A DNA stretch of 64,000 nucleotides from Sphaerotilus hippei (GCF_003201595.1 NZ_QJJS01000002.1:124001-188000), one strand, 5' to 3'; shown: positions 47,125-60,648, counted from the first letter of the stretch. Program-made: numbers and translations. The notes: a model not told the origin generated them from the sequence alone.

Positions 47125-47199
47125 CGTGAAACGGTGCGCCATGCACGAAGTTCGTGAAAGACGCAAGCGCCCGACGGGCATTGCCTCGGTCGGGTCCCC

Positions 47200-47227
47200 C
47201 TTGTGTGGACTAAAATCAGCCCCATCT
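47200..47227 (+). promoter_or_regulatory. Sigma-32-like (RpoH) promoter of ftsH
   Basis: CTTGTGT (47200-47206), 13-base spacer, CCCCATCT (47220-47227). The -10 is an exact match to the sigma-32 consensus CCCCATnT, the -35 matches CTTG of CTTGAAA, and the spacing is in the normal range. A start near 47235 would give a 65-base leader. Confidence 0.7.
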
Positions 47228-47301
47228 ACCGCGAAGGTATGCGCGTTTGGCGCATCGCTGGGCCCGGGCACAGGGCCAATTGATTCTATAAAGGAGCCGC
47301 G

Positions 47302-49209
<1,908 letters not shown>

Positions 49210-49241
49210 GTCCATCGGGCCACCGGCCTGATCCGATCTTG

Positions 49242-49262
49242 ACGGGGCTTCGGCCCCGTTTT
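49242..49262 (+). terminator. Terminator between ftsH and folP
   Basis: ACGGGGC (49242-49248), TTCG tetraloop, GCCCCGT, then TTTT. Short but stable UUCG-type hairpin. It lies 27 bases before the folP start, so partial readthrough to folP-glmM is likely. Confidence 0.75.
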
Positions 49263-49288
49263 CCATGGTGCAAGAGGAGCTTTGGTTC

Positions 49289-50119
49289 ATGGCCTGCTGG
49301 CAGACCTCCCGTTTCCTGCTCGATCTGGAGCACCCGCTCGTGATGGGCATCGTCAACGTCACCCCGGACTCGTTCTCGGACGGCGGGCGCGACGTGCGGC
49401 AGGCCCTGGCGCACTGCGAGCAGCTGCTGCGTGACGGTGCGCACATCCTCGACATCGGTGGCGAGTCGACCCGGCCCGGCGCGACGCCGGTGCCGCTGAC
49501 CGAAGAGCTGGCGCGCGTCGTGCCGGTGGTGCGCGAGGCGGTCAGGCTGGGCGTGCCGGTGTCGGTCGACACCTTCAAGCCGCAGGTGATGCGTGCCGTG
49601 CTCGACGAGGGCGCCGACATCATCAACGACATCCACGCCCTGACGGTCGATGGTGCGGTCGAGGCCGTGGCGGCCCACCCGTCCTGCGGGGTCTGCCTGA
49701 TGCACATGCGTGGCCAGCCCGCCTCGATGCAGGCCGGCCCGCTCGACTACCCCGATGTCGTGGCCGAGGTCACCGACTTCCTGGCCGCCCGGGTGGCCGT
49801 GCTGCAGTCCCGCGGCGTGCAGCCGCCGCGCATCGTGCTCGATCCGGGCATCGGCTTCGGCAAGCGCGTGGTCGACAACTTCGCCTTGATCCGTGGCCAG
49901 GCGGCCTTGCTGGCGCTGGGTCTTCCGGTGCTGGCCGGCTGGTCGCGCAAGTCGTCGGTCGGTGCCGCCACGGGACGCGAGGTCGACCGGCGTCTGGCCG
50001 GCAGCCTGGCGGCGGCGCTGGCGGCGGTGCACTGTGGCGCCCGGGTCGTGCGGGTTCACGACGTGGCCGAGACCGTCGATGCCTTGGCCGTGTGGACGGC
50101 GGCCGGCTTGTTGCCATGA
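49289..50119 (+). CDS. folP: Dihydropteroate synthase
   Basis: Joins p-aminobenzoate to the pterin diphosphate in folate synthesis; sulfonamide target. The 276-residue product has MGIVNVTPDSFSDGG, ILDIGGESTRPGAT, DEGADIINDI, VLDPGIGFGK and GWSRKSSVG. ATG 49289 is preferred over 49265 because AGAGGAG (49273-49279) lies nine bases before it. The ftsH-folP-glmM order is conserved in proteobacteria. Confidence 0.95.
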   Translation: MACWQTSRFLLDLEHPLVMGIVNVTPDSFSDGGRDVRQALAHCEQLLRDGAHILDIGGESTRPGATPVPLTEELARVVPVVREAVRLGVPVSVDTFKPQVMRAVLDEGADIINDIHALTVDGAVEAVAAHPSCGVCLMHMRGQPASMQAGPLDYPDVVAEVTDFLAARVAVLQSRGVQPPRIVLDPGIGFGKRVVDNFALIRGQAALLALGLPVLAGWSRKSSVGAATGREVDRRLAGSLAAALAAVHCGARVVRVHDVAETVDALAVWTAAGLLP

Positions 50120-50209
50120 ATGTATCCAGATGTTTCCTGGTGCGACACAATCGCTCCACGAGGCCCCCGCATTCCCGCTGAGGCGCTTCCTGAAAAAAAG
50201 AGAGAGGTC

Positions 50210-51544
<1,335 letters not shown>

Positions 51545-51547
51545 GCG

Positions 51548-51568
51548 CAGGCCCCGGCCCGGGGCCTG
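51548..51568 (+). other. Hairpin after glmM
   Basis: CAGGCCCC (51548-51555), five-base loop, GGGGCCTG (51561-51568). It sits just past the glmM stop with no T-run; possibly a Rho-dependent or weak terminator separating glmM from the phosphate regulon. Confidence 0.5.
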
Positions 51569-51606
51569 AACGTGGCGGCCCGATCGTGATCCAGGTCACG
51601 ATCGGG

Positions 51607-51628
51607 CTGTCACATGATTTCGTGACAG
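51607..51628. promoter_or_regulatory. Inverted CTGTCAC-N8-GTGACAG motif upstream of pstS
   Basis: CTGTCAC (51607-51613) and GTGACAG (51622-51628) are perfect inverted repeats with an 8-base spacer. Each half resembles a single Pho half-site, on opposite strands. It could be a second PhoB site or the site of another regulator. Confidence 0.45.
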
Positions 51629-51701
51629 TACCGCGACGGCCATCGATCGCATCGATCCGCACGCCACGGCGTGTCGCTGCCGCTGTCACAAATGCCTTGT
51701 G

Positions 51702-51734
51702 CGTCACGAGATCGTCACAGAGCGCCCATACAGT
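51702..51734 (+). promoter_or_regulatory. Pho box and promoter of pstS
   Basis: CGTCACG (51702-51708) and CGTCACA (51713-51719) are 7-base direct repeats spaced by AGAT, an exact 11-base period like the PhoB consensus CTGTCAT-N4-CTGTCAT. A -10 TACAGT at 51729-51734 lies 9 bases beyond, the normal geometry. Another CTGTCAC lies upstream at 51683-51689. Confidence 0.75.
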
Positions 51735-51780
51735 CCGTCCTGTCGGTATTTCTACCGCCTAGCGATCGAAAGGGCATTCC

Positions 51781-52821
<1,041 letters not shown>

Positions 52822-52841
52822 TCGCATCCTCGTGATGCACG

Positions 52842-52876
52842 AAGGGCTGGGTGCGGTGTCGCACCAGCCCTTTTTT
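52842..52876 (+). terminator. Attenuating terminator between pstS and pstC
   Basis: AAGGGCTGG (52842-52850) with GTGC/GCAC inner stem and CAGCCC followed by TTTTTT (52871-52876). One G is bulged on the left arm. A partial terminator here explains why the binding protein is usually made in excess of the permeases. Confidence 0.8.
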
Positions 52877-52892
52877 ACGACCCGGAGGCACT

Positions 52893-53909
52893 GTGGCTGC
52901 TACCCTTCCTGCATCAACGCAGGACAAGACTATGAAACCATCCGAGCGCACCTCGGGATCGGGCGGCCCGCGCGCGCCTGTTCGTGCACCCTGGGCCGAT
53001 CCGCTGTTCGCCTTCCTGGCCCAGGCCGCGGCCTGGCTGACGCTGGCCCTGCTGGCGGGCATCATCGTCTCGCTGGTGATCGGGGCGATGCCCGCGATCC
53101 GCGAGTACGGCCTGTCCTTCCTGTGGCGGGCCGAGTGGAATCCGCCGGAGGACAAGTACGGCGGCCTGGTGATGATCTACGGCACGCTGATGACCTCGTT
53201 CATCGCGCTGCTGATCGCCGTGCCGGTGAGCTTCGGCATCGCGCTGTTCCTGACCGAGCTTTCCCCCAAGTGGCTCAAGCAGCCGCTGGGCACCGCCATC
53301 GAGCTGCTGGCGGCCGTGCCGTCCATCGTCTACGGCATGTGGGGCCTGCTGGTGTTCGGGCCGCTGCTGGCCGAATACGTGCAGGCGCCGCTGATGACGG
53401 CCTTCCGGGGCGTGCCCTTCTTCGGCGAGCTGTTCTCGGGCCCGCCGGTGGGCATCGGCCTGCTGTCGGCCGGCATCATCCTGGCGATCATGATCATCCC
53501 GTTCATCGCCTCCGTGATGCGTGATGTCTTCGAGGTCACGCCGCCGATGCTCAAGGAGAGCGCCTACGGCCTGGGCTCGACCACCTGGGAGGTGGTCTAC
53601 AAGGTCGTGCTGCCCTACACCAAGGCCGGCGTGGTCGGCGGCATCATGCTCGGCCTGGGCCGTGCGCTGGGCGAGACCATGGCCGTCACCTTCGTGATCG
53701 GCAACATGAACCAGCTGTCGTCGCTGTCGCTGTTCGAGGCGGCCAACAGCATCACGTCGGCCCTGGCCAACGAGTTTGCCGAAGCGGGTGAAGGCCTGCA
53801 CCAGGCTTCGCTGATCTACCTGGGCCTCGTGCTGTTCTTCATCACATTCGTCGTGCTGGCGCTGTCCAAGGTGCTGCTGGCGCAACTCAAGAAGGGCGAG
53901 GGTCGTTGA
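52893..53909 (+). CDS. pstC: Phosphate ABC transporter permease PstC
   Basis: One of two integral-membrane subunits of the PstSCAB transporter. The product is 338 residues from GTG 52893, which has GGAGG (52884-52888) four bases before it; ATG 52932 (325 residues) with AGGA at 52921 is a rival start. Six or so helices are predicted, with the EAA-type loop [20 protein letters not shown] and the [17 protein letters not shown] region. It overlaps pstA. Confidence 0.93.
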   Translation: MAATLPASTQDKTMKPSERTSGSGGPRAPVRAPWADPLFAFLAQAAAWLTLALLAGIIVSLVIGAMPAIREYGLSFLWRAEWNPPEDKYGGLVMIYGTLMTSFIALLIAVPVSFGIALFLTELSPKWLKQPLGTAIELLAAVPSIVYGMWGLLVFGPLLAEYVQAPLMTAFRGVPFFGELFSGPPVGIGLLSAGIILAIMIIPFIASVMRDVFEVTPPMLKESAYGLGSTTWEVVYKVVLPYTKAGVVGGIMLGLGRALGETMAVTFVIGNMNQLSSLSLFEAANSITSALANEFAEAGEGLHQASLIYLGLVLFFITFVVLALSKVLLAQLKKGEGR

Positions 53910-54772
53910 TGACGAGCGCAACTCTGCTGGCATCGCGCGTGGCGATGCACCGCAAACGCAAGGTGGTCAACGCCATCGCGCTGATGATGTCGCTGGCCGC
54001 GATGGCCTTCGGCCTGGTCTGGCTGATCTGGATCCTGTTCGAGACCGTGCGACTGGGCCTGGGCGGCATCTCGCTGGCGCTGTTCACCGAGATGACGCCG
54101 CCCCCGATGGAAGAGGGCGGGCTGGCCAACGCGATCTTCGGCTCGCTGCTGATGGTCGGCGCAGCCACCCTGATCGGCACGCCGATCGGCGTGCTGGCCG
54201 GGGTCTACCTGGCCGAGTACGGCCAGGCCAACTGGCTGGGCCGGGTGACCCGTTTCATCAACGACATCCTGCTGGCGGCGCCGTCGATCGTGATCGGCCT
54301 GTTCATCTACTCGATCTGGGTGTCGCGCCAGAAGTCCTTCTCCGGTTTCGCCGGCGTGCTGGCGCTCGCGCTGATCGTCATCCCGGTGGTCATCCGCACC
54401 ACCGAGAACATGCTCAGCCTGATCCCCAACGCGCTGCGCGAGGCCGCCTACGCGCTGGGCACGCCGAAGTGGAAGGTCATCCTGGCCATCACGCTGAAGA
54501 CCGCCCGCGCCGGCGTGATGACCGGCATCCTGCTGGCCATCGCCCGCATCGCCGGTGAGACCGCACCGCTGCTGTTCACCGCGCTGTCCAACCAGTTCTG
54601 GACCTCCAGCCTCGGCGAGCCGATGGCCAGCCTGCCGGTGACCATCTTCAAGTTCGCGATGAGCCCTTACGAGAACTGGCAGAAACTGGCGTGGGCAGGC
54701 GTGTTCCTGATCACCGTGGGTGTGCTGGCGCTGAACATCGTGGCGCGCACCTTCTTCCGCAACAAGCACTGA
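53909..54772 (+). CDS. pstA: Phosphate ABC transporter permease PstA
   Basis: Second membrane subunit, 287 residues, with about six helices. The EAA-type loop is [20 protein letters not shown], and [19 protein letters not shown] follows, a PstA hallmark. ATG 53909 overlaps the pstC stop codon (TGATG); a TTG at 53906 is in frame but less likely. Its stop is 19 bases before pstB. Confidence 0.95.
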   Translation: MTSATLLASRVAMHRKRKVVNAIALMMSLAAMAFGLVWLIWILFETVRLGLGGISLALFTEMTPPPMEEGGLANAIFGSLLMVGAATLIGTPIGVLAGVYLAEYGQANWLGRVTRFINDILLAAPSIVIGLFIYSIWVSRQKSFSGFAGVLALALIVIPVVIRTTENMLSLIPNALREAAYALGTPKWKVILAITLKTARAGVMTGILLAIARIAGETAPLLFTALSNQFWTSSLGEPMASLPVTIFKFAMSPYENWQKLAWAGVFLITVGVLALNIVARTFFRNKH

Positions 54773-54791
54773 ATCCCTGCCGAGGCATTCC

Positions 54792-55577
54792 ATGGACACC
54801 AAAGTCAATCTGCCGGTGAGCGAGAAGATCAAGCTCTCGGTCCGCAACCTGAACTTCTACTACGGCCACTTCCATGCGTTGAAGAACATCAACATGGAGC
54901 TGCCCGAGAAGAAGGTCACCGCCTTCATCGGCCCCTCGGGCTGCGGCAAGTCCACGCTGCTGCGCACCTTCAACCGCATGTTCGAGCTCTACCCCGAGCA
55001 GCGTGCCGAAGGCGAGATCCTGCTCGACGGCCAGGACATCCTCAAGAGCAAGGAAGACATCTCGCTGATCCGTGCCCGCGTGGGCATGGTCTTCCAGAAG
55101 CCCACGCCCTTCCCGATGTCGATCTACGACAACATCGCCTTCGGCGTGCGGCTGTTCGAGAGCCTGTCGCGTGCCGAGATGGACGAGCGGGTCGAGTGGG
55201 CCCTGAAGAAGGCCGCGCTCTGGACCGAGGTGAAGGACAAGCTCGACAAGAGCGGCTCGGGCCTGTCGGGTGGCCAGCAGCAGCGCCTGTGCATCGCGCG
55301 CGGCATCGCCATCAAGCCCGAGGTGCTGCTGCTCGACGAGCCCTGCTCGGCGCTGGATCCGATCTCGACGGGCAAGATCGAGGAGCTGATCGACGAGCTC
55401 AAGAGCGACTACACCGTGCTGATCGTGACCCACAACATGCAGCAGGCCGCGCGCAGTTCCGACTACACCGCCTACATGTACCTGGGTGACCTGATCGAGT
55501 TCGGACCGACGTCGGAGCTCTTCATGAAGCCGAAGAAAAAAGAGACGGAAGACTACATCACCGGCCGTTTCGGCTGA
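54792..55577 (+). CDS. pstB: Phosphate ABC transporter ATPase PstB
   Basis: ATPase subunit, 261 residues. Walker A GPSGCGKS at 47-54, the signature [13 protein letters not shown], Walker [14 protein letters not shown], and the switch His in [10 protein letters not shown]. Length and the ENINF-like [13 protein letters not shown] start fit PstB. A two-tier hairpin follows before phoU. Confidence 0.97.
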   Translation: MDTKVNLPVSEKIKLSVRNLNFYYGHFHALKNINMELPEKKVTAFIGPSGCGKSTLLRTFNRMFELYPEQRAEGEILLDGQDILKSKEDISLIRARVGMVFQKPTPFPMSIYDNIAFGVRLFESLSRAEMDERVEWALKKAALWTEVKDKLDKSGSGLSGGQQQRLCIARGIAIKPEVLLLDEPCSALDPISTGKIEELIDELKSDYTVLIVTHNMQQAARSSDYTAYMYLGDLIEFGPTSELFMKPKKKETEDYITGRFG

Positions 55578-55586
55578 CGTCCGGCA

Positions 55587-55615
55587 GGCCCGCAGCGACG
55601 CGGGTCGTGCGGGCC
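55587..55615 (+). other. Two-tier hairpin between pstB and phoU
   Basis: GGCCCGC (55587-55593) pairs with GCGGGCC (55609-55615), with an inner CGAC/GTCG (55596-55607). No T-run follows. It may stabilise the upstream mRNA or slow transcription to phoU. Confidence 0.55.
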
Positions 55616-55638
55616 ACTCTTCTTGAAGGACTCCTTCC

Positions 55639-56343
55639 ATGGACAAGCATCTCGTCAGCCAGTTCGACAACGAGCTCAACGGCATTTCCACCCGCGTGCT
55701 CGAAATGGGCGGCATGGTCGAATCCCAGGTGGCCCAGGCCATCTACGCGCTGACCCATTTCAGCAGCGAAACCGCCGCCCAGGTCATCCAGACCGAGGAG
55801 CGTGTCAACCAGATGGAAGTGGAGATCGATCGTGACCTGTCGGGCATCATCGCCCGCCGCCAGCCCACGGCGCGCGACCTGCGCCTGCTGATCGCGATCT
55901 CCAAGACCATCGGCAACCTCGAGCGGGTGGGCGACGAAGCCGCCCGCATCGCCCGCACCGTGCAGCGCCTGGTCAACACCGGCGTCTCCAGCCGCCTGCG
56001 CCTGCCGGTGTCGGACGTGTCCTTCGAGGCGCAGCTGGCCATCGCCTCGCTGCACAAGGCGCTCGACGCGTTCGCGCGCCTGGACGTCAACCAGGCCATC
56101 GCCGTCATCAAGCAGGACAACGAGATCGACGCCGAGTTCGACGGTTTCATGCGCAAGCTCATCACCTACATGATGGAAGACCCGCGCACGATCTCGGCCT
56201 CCATCGACCTGGTCTTCGTGGCCAAGGCGATCGAGCGTGTCGGCGACCACGCGAAGAACCTAGCCGAGCAGATCATCTACATCGTCAAGGGCACCGACGT
56301 GCGTCACAACACGCCCGACACGGTCGAGACGCTGGCCAAGTGA
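55639..56343 (+). CDS. phoU: Phosphate signalling regulator PhoU
   Basis: Helical-bundle protein that links PstSCAB activity to PhoR. The 234-residue product consists of two PhoU repeats (about residues 20-105 and 125-215) with the metal-binding-like acidic motifs ERVGDEAARIA and ERVGDHAKNLAEQ. Start ATG 55639. The order pstB-phoU-phoB-phoR lets transport, signal and response be expressed together. Confidence 0.95.
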   Translation: MDKHLVSQFDNELNGISTRVLEMGGMVESQVAQAIYALTHFSSETAAQVIQTEERVNQMEVEIDRDLSGIIARRQPTARDLRLLIAISKTIGNLERVGDEAARIARTVQRLVNTGVSSRLRLPVSDVSFEAQLAIASLHKALDAFARLDVNQAIAVIKQDNEIDAEFDGFMRKLITYMMEDPRTISASIDLVFVAKAIERVGDHAKNLAEQIIYIVKGTDVRHNTPDTVETLAK

Positions 56344-56375
56344 TTGAAGGAGTTTTCTGTGTCCGGGGTGTCTAA

Positions 56376-57074
56376 ATGAGTCGAGTGCTGGTCGTCGAGG
56401 ACGAGACCGCGATCGCGGAGCTGATCTCCATCAACCTGCGCCATGCCGGCTACGAGGTCACGCTCGCGGCCACGGCCGAACAGGCCCAGGCGGCGGTGGA
56501 TGCGGTGCTGCCCGATCTGGTGCTGCTGGACTGGATGCTGCCCGGCAGCTCCGGCATCGCGCTGGCCCGCCAGTGGCGTGCGGCGGCCCGCACGCGCGAG
56601 CTGCCCATCATCATGCTGACGGCCCGCGCCGAGGAGTCCGACAAGGTCGTGGGCCTCGATGCCGGCGCCGACGACTACCTGACCAAGCCGTTCTCCACCG
56701 GCGAGCTGCTGGCGCGCATCCGTGCGGTGCTGCGCCGCCGTGCGCCCGAGGCGCTCGACAGCGCGGTGGAGGTCGGTCACTTGCGCCTGGACCCGTCGAC
56801 CCGCCGCGTCACCCGCGGGGCCGAGGAGATCCGGGTCGGTCCGACCGAATTCCGCCTGCTGCACTTCTTCATGACCCATCCCGAGCGTGTGCACACCCGT
56901 GCGCAGTTGCTCGACCGGGTCTGGGGTGACCATGTGTTCATCGAGGAGCGCACGGTGGACGTGCACGTCAAGCGCCTGCGCGAGGCGCTGTCGCCGGTGC
57001 AGTGCTCGCAGATGATCGAGACGGTGCGTGGCGCCGGCTATCGACTGACGCAGAGCGGGCTGGCGGCCGCCTGA
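56376..57074 (+). CDS. phoB: Phosphate regulon response regulator PhoB
   Basis: OmpR-family regulator, 232 residues. The receiver domain has DE near residues 9-10 and phospho-acceptor Asp52 (in LLDWMLPG), then the conserved Thr and Lys; the winged-helix DNA-binding domain covers about 130-230 with VGPTEFRLLHFFMTHPERVH and VDVHVKRLREAL. It should act at the Pho box before pstS. phoR follows. Confidence 0.95.
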   Translation: MSRVLVVEDETAIAELISINLRHAGYEVTLAATAEQAQAAVDAVLPDLVLLDWMLPGSSGIALARQWRAAARTRELPIIMLTARAEESDKVVGLDAGADDYLTKPFSTGELLARIRAVLRRRAPEALDSAVEVGHLRLDPSTRRVTRGAEEIRVGPTEFRLLHFFMTHPERVHTRAQLLDRVWGDHVFIEERTVDVHVKRLREALSPVQCSQMIETVRGAGYRLTQSGLAAA

Positions 57075-57102
57075 GCGGGCCGATTTCAGGGGATTGCGGG
57101 CC

Positions 57103-58488
57103 ATGGGCTTGATTGCAGGACGTCTGTTGATGGCGATCTTCCTGATGAGCCTGGGGGCCCTGACGGGTTTCCTGGTCGGTCGGGTGGTCGGTCATGTCTT
57201 CTGGGGGGTGTGGATTGGCGCGGTGCTGGGCGTGTCGCTGGCCCAGGTGCGCGAGACCTACCGCGCGCTGCGCCTGATCCGCTGGCTGCGCGAGGGCGGC
57301 GACGGGCCGGCACCACGTGCCGGCGAGGTCTGGGGCGAGCTCGCCTACCGCTTCGAGCGCCACCTGCAGCTGCGCCAGCGGGAGCTGGTCGGTGAGCGCC
57401 AGCGCCTGGCGCAGTTCCTCTCGGCCATCGAGGCCTCGCCGATCGGCCTGCTGCTGCTCGACGCCGAGGAGCACATCAGCTGGCTCAATCCGGTCGCGGC
57501 CGACCACCTCGGCCTGCACCGCGAACGTGACCTGGGCCAGCGCATCACCAACCTGGTCCGCCATCCTGCCTTCGTGGGGCATCTGCAGCAGGCCGATCCC
57601 GTCGAGCCGGTGAGCATGCTCAACCACCAGAACGGCCTGACGCTGTCGGTGCAGATCCGGCCCTACGGTGACGGGCTGCGCCTGATCCTGACCCAGGACG
57701 TGACCGAGCGCCTGCGCGCCGACGCGATGCGGCGCGACTTTGTGGCCAATGTGTCCCACGAGATCCGCACGCCGCTGACGGTGCTGGCCGGTTTCGTCGA
57801 GACGCTGACCAATCTGCCGCTGACGCCGGTGGAGCGCCAGCGGGTGCTGGCCCTGATGACCCAGCAGACCAACCGCATGCAGTCGCTGGTGTCGGACCTG
57901 CTGACGCTGGCCCAGCTCGAGGGCAGCCCGCGCCCGCCGGCCGACCACTGGGTGCCGGTCAGCGCCTTGCTGCAGCAGGTCGAGCTGGAGGCGCAGGCGC
58001 TGTCCAAGGGCCGCCACCAGCTGGTATTCCACGAGCCCGGCCAGCCCGCCGCGGCCATCGCGGGCCACCAGAGCGAGCTGCTGTCGGCCCTGGCCAATCT
58101 GGTCAGCAACGCGGTGCGCTACACGCCCGACGGGGGCCGCATCGAGGTCCGCTGGCTTGCGGGCAGCACCACGCAGCCTGGCTGCTTCGAGGTCAGGGAC
58201 ACCGGCATCGGCATCGCCCGCGAGCACCTGCCCCGCATCACCGAACGTTTCTACCGCGTCGATGGCAGCCGCTCTCGCGAGACCGGGGGCACGGGCCTGG
58301 GCCTGTCCATCGTCAAGCACGTGCTGCAGCGCCACGGTGCCGAGCTCGAGGTCGACAGCGAGCCGGGCAAGGGCTCGTGCTTCCGCATCGTCGTGCCGGC
58401 CGTGCGCACCCGTTATGTCCAGGCGGTGCCGTCGATCGGCCCGGCCGGGCGCGAGAGCGAACCCGCGACGGCGCTGCGCGGCCGCTGA
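57103..58488 (+). CDS. phoR: Phosphate regulon sensor histidine kinase PhoR
   Basis: Membrane sensor kinase, 461 residues. Two N-terminal helices (about residues 5-22 and 28-50) with almost no periplasmic loop, a PAS-like domain (about 100-200), the HisKA phosphorylation site His219 in SHEIRTPLTVL and the HATPase block with NLVSNAVRYTP, DTGIGIARE and GGTGLGLSIVKHVL. ATG 57103 follows AGGGGA; a TTG at 57094 is less likely. It pairs with PhoB. Confidence 0.95.
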   Translation: MGLIAGRLLMAIFLMSLGALTGFLVGRVVGHVFWGVWIGAVLGVSLAQVRETYRALRLIRWLREGGDGPAPRAGEVWGELAYRFERHLQLRQRELVGERQRLAQFLSAIEASPIGLLLLDAEEHISWLNPVAADHLGLHRERDLGQRITNLVRHPAFVGHLQQADPVEPVSMLNHQNGLTLSVQIRPYGDGLRLILTQDVTERLRADAMRRDFVANVSHEIRTPLTVLAGFVETLTNLPLTPVERQRVLALMTQQTNRMQSLVSDLLTLAQLEGSPRPPADHWVPVSALLQQVELEAQALSKGRHQLVFHEPGQPAAAIAGHQSELLSALANLVSNAVRYTPDGGRIEVRWLAGSTTQPGCFEVRDTGIGIAREHLPRITERFYRVDGSRSRETGGTGLGLSIVKHVLQRHGAELEVDSEPGKGSCFRIVVPAVRTRYVQAVPSIGPAGRESEPATALRGR

Positions 58489-58533
58489 GCCGCATCGAGG
58501 AAAGGCCCGGGCCGCGCGGCGGCCCGGCGTGTC

Positions 58534-60195
58534 TCAGGCGCGTCGGTAGAGGTAGAACACCTCGTTGCGATCGGTGGGGCGGCGCAGCTTGTCGACCAGC
58601 CGCCAGCCCTGCGGCACGACCTGGTGGGTGCTCGGGGCGGGGCGGTTGACCGCTTCGGTGCGCCGGATGATCATCCAGTCGCAACCGGCCTGCGAACGAT
58701 CGCGGCTCAGTCGCCAGCGCCCCTGGGCCTCGAGGGCCGCCAGCTGGCTGCGACCCAGGTCGGGGCCGGCGATGCAGGCCTCCGCGGGGATGATGCGCGC
58801 GATGCGGTTCATCAGCGGACGGTAGCTGCGCGCATGGTCGAGCAGCGGCAGCCACAGCGTCATCAGCAGCAGCCAGCTCAGCGCCACGCCGCTGGCGGGC
58901 AGCACCAGGCTCTTCCACAGCACCGGGCGGTGCTGCGACGTGCGCCAGCGCACCAGCCAGATCCAGGCGATCGTCGCCAGCAGGGCCAGCACGAAGACGG
59001 GGGCATTGAAGCGGTGCTCGAACCCGGGTGCCAGGCGGGCGATGTTGATGGCCGGCTGGGCCGGCACCCCCGTCTGCACCGAGGCGTAGAGCACCCACAG
59101 CAGCAGCGCCAGGATGCTGAAGAAGAAGACCGAGAACCAGTCGATCGCCGCACTGACGGTGCGCTTGAGCGTCGGCAGCGAAAACGCGGCCAGCACGGCC
59201 AGCGAGGGCAGGGCGATCATCAGCGCCCGCTCCGACGCGCCCATCGCGGCGCTGGCGCCGATCGCCACCGCCGCCACCGACAGCGGGATCAGCACGTGGT
59301 GATGGCCCAGCTGGCGGCGCCAGCGCCACAGCGTCCAGCCCACCAGCGGCCAGATCGGCCAGGTGAACCAGGCCAGCAGCTTGGGCATGCCCAGCACCTC
59401 GGGCAGCGGCGCGAGCCGGGAGGCCCAGGCGTCCACCGCGGCGGCCGCGGCGGCCGAGATCAGCATGCCCAGCAGCAGCCAGGGCACCAGCGCCCGTGTG
59501 GGGGCGTGTGACGAGCGCCGGGCCAGCACCACGCCGACGCCGCCATAGAGCAGACCGGTGGTCGCCGCCCCGCTCAGGGCCAGCGCCGGCAGGGCCACCA
59601 GCAGGGCGATGATGCTGCGGCCATGCCGGTGCCGACTGGCCGCCAGGCCGTAGAGCAGCAGGCTGCTGGCCGCCAGCTGCACCAGCTCCGGCGTGGTCTC
59701 GTGACCCAGCTGCAGCAGGCCCAGCGGGGCGATCAGCGCCAGCACCGAGGCGTCGGCCATCGTGCAGGCGTAGTCGATGCGCGAGGCCTCGCCCCCGAAG
59801 GCAAAAGGCAGCGGCTGCGCCTCGTCGGTGCGGGCGAGGTGGAAGCAGGCGTACCAGGTCAGGGCGAGCGTGGCCACCAGCAGCAGCGCGAACGGCAGCC
59901 GGGCGGCCAGGGCCTGGTCCATCCAGCCCCCGAACGCCTGGATGGACCAGGCCCCGAGCCAGTAGGGCAGGGCGCTGCCCTCGCTGGACAGTCCGGCGAT
60001 GCTCGGATTCAGCCAGCCGGAGTCGCCGCGCACCAGGCTCAGCATGTAGCCGAAAGCGGTGATGTCGGCATTTTTCCAGGGGTCCCGGAAGAAGATGCCG
60101 GGCAGCACATAGGCTGCGCACAGCAGCCACAAGGCCAGCCGGGGCAGTCGCCGCACGGCTCGCTGGGTCACGAGGGCCGGATTGGGAGTGTTCAC
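58534..60195 (-). CDS. PMT/ArnT-like glycosyltransferase family membrane protein
   Basis: 553-residue protein with about 10-12 helices and a soluble C terminus from about residue 440. The start FFRDPWKNADITAFGYMLSL, with acidic residues in the first loop, is typical of PMT/ArnT-type (GT39/83) enzymes that use a polyprenyl-phosphate sugar. No specific substrate is recognisable and only weak similarity to known ArnT is expected. It starts at GTG 60195. It converges on phoR and lies before rpmE2 in a minus-strand cluster. Confidence 0.7.
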   Translation of the reverse strand: MNTPNPALVTQRAVRRLPRLALWLLCAAYVLPGIFFRDPWKNADITAFGYMLSLVRGDSGWLNPSIAGLSSEGSALPYWLGAWSIQAFGGWMDQALAARLPFALLLVATLALTWYACFHLARTDEAQPLPFAFGGEASRIDYACTMADASVLALIAPLGLLQLGHETTPELVQLAASSLLLYGLAASRHRHGRSIIALLVALPALALSGAATTGLLYGGVGVVLARRSSHAPTRALVPWLLLGMLISAAAAAAVDAWASRLAPLPEVLGMPKLLAWFTWPIWPLVGWTLWRWRRQLGHHHVLIPLSVAAVAIGASAAMGASERALMIALPSLAVLAAFSLPTLKRTVSAAIDWFSVFFFSILALLLWVLYASVQTGVPAQPAINIARLAPGFEHRFNAPVFVLALLATIAWIWLVRWRTSQHRPVLWKSLVLPASGVALSWLLLMTLWLPLLDHARSYRPLMNRIARIIPAEACIAGPDLGRSQLAALEAQGRWRLSRDRSQAGCDWMIIRRTEAVNRPAPSTHQVVPQGWRLVDKLRRPTDRNEVFYLYRRA

Positions 60196-60257
60196 GGGAC
60201 GGGGCAGAAGCCGCAGTGGAGGAGGCGCACCGATTCTGGCGCCGAAACGGGCGGACC

Positions 60258-60285
60258 AAAAAAAAGGGCAGCCGGAGCTGCCCTT
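60258..60285 (-). terminator. Intrinsic terminator of rpmE2
   Basis: On the minus strand: AAGGGCAGC, loop TCCG, GCTGCCCTT, then T-run from A 60258-60265. It lies just past the rpmE2 stop. Confidence 0.88.
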
Positions 60286-60306
60286 CCTGACGTCTGCGAC
60301 AGGATC

Positions 60307-60564
60307 TTACTTCTTGATGCCCACGCGGAACTTGTTGCGGAACTTCTCGACGCGTCCACCCAGACTGTCGATGCTCTTCTGCGTGCCGGTGTAGAACGGG
60401 TGCGTTTCGCTGGTCGTTTCCAGCTTGAACAGCGGCAGTTCGCGGCCATCTTCCATCGTGATGTTCTCACGAGCCGGCGCGCACGAGCGCGTCACGAACT
60501 TGAAGCCGTTGGACAGATCCACGAAGCAAACTTCGCGGTAGTTCGGGTGGATGCCTTCTTTCAT
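60307..60564 (-). CDS. rpmE2: 50S ribosomal protein L31, type B
   Basis: 85-residue L31 of the zinc-independent type. It begins [20 protein letters not shown] and has [27 protein letters not shown] and the basic end [11 protein letters not shown]. The four-Cys zinc-ribbon of type A is absent. Type B L31 commonly replaces the zinc form when zinc is scarce. ATG 60564 fits the family; an upstream start would not. Confidence 0.95.
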   Translation of the reverse strand: MKEGIHPNYREVCFVDLSNGFKFVTRSCAPARENITMEDGRELPLFKLETTSETHPFYTGTQKSIDSLGGRVEKFRNKFRVGIKK

Positions 60565-60648
60565 TGGAGCCTCGCTGTGATGCCGGGAGCCACGTTGCGC
60601 ACCATGCACAAGCACTTTCCGACAGCGGAAAAACGTTGATTATAGCCT

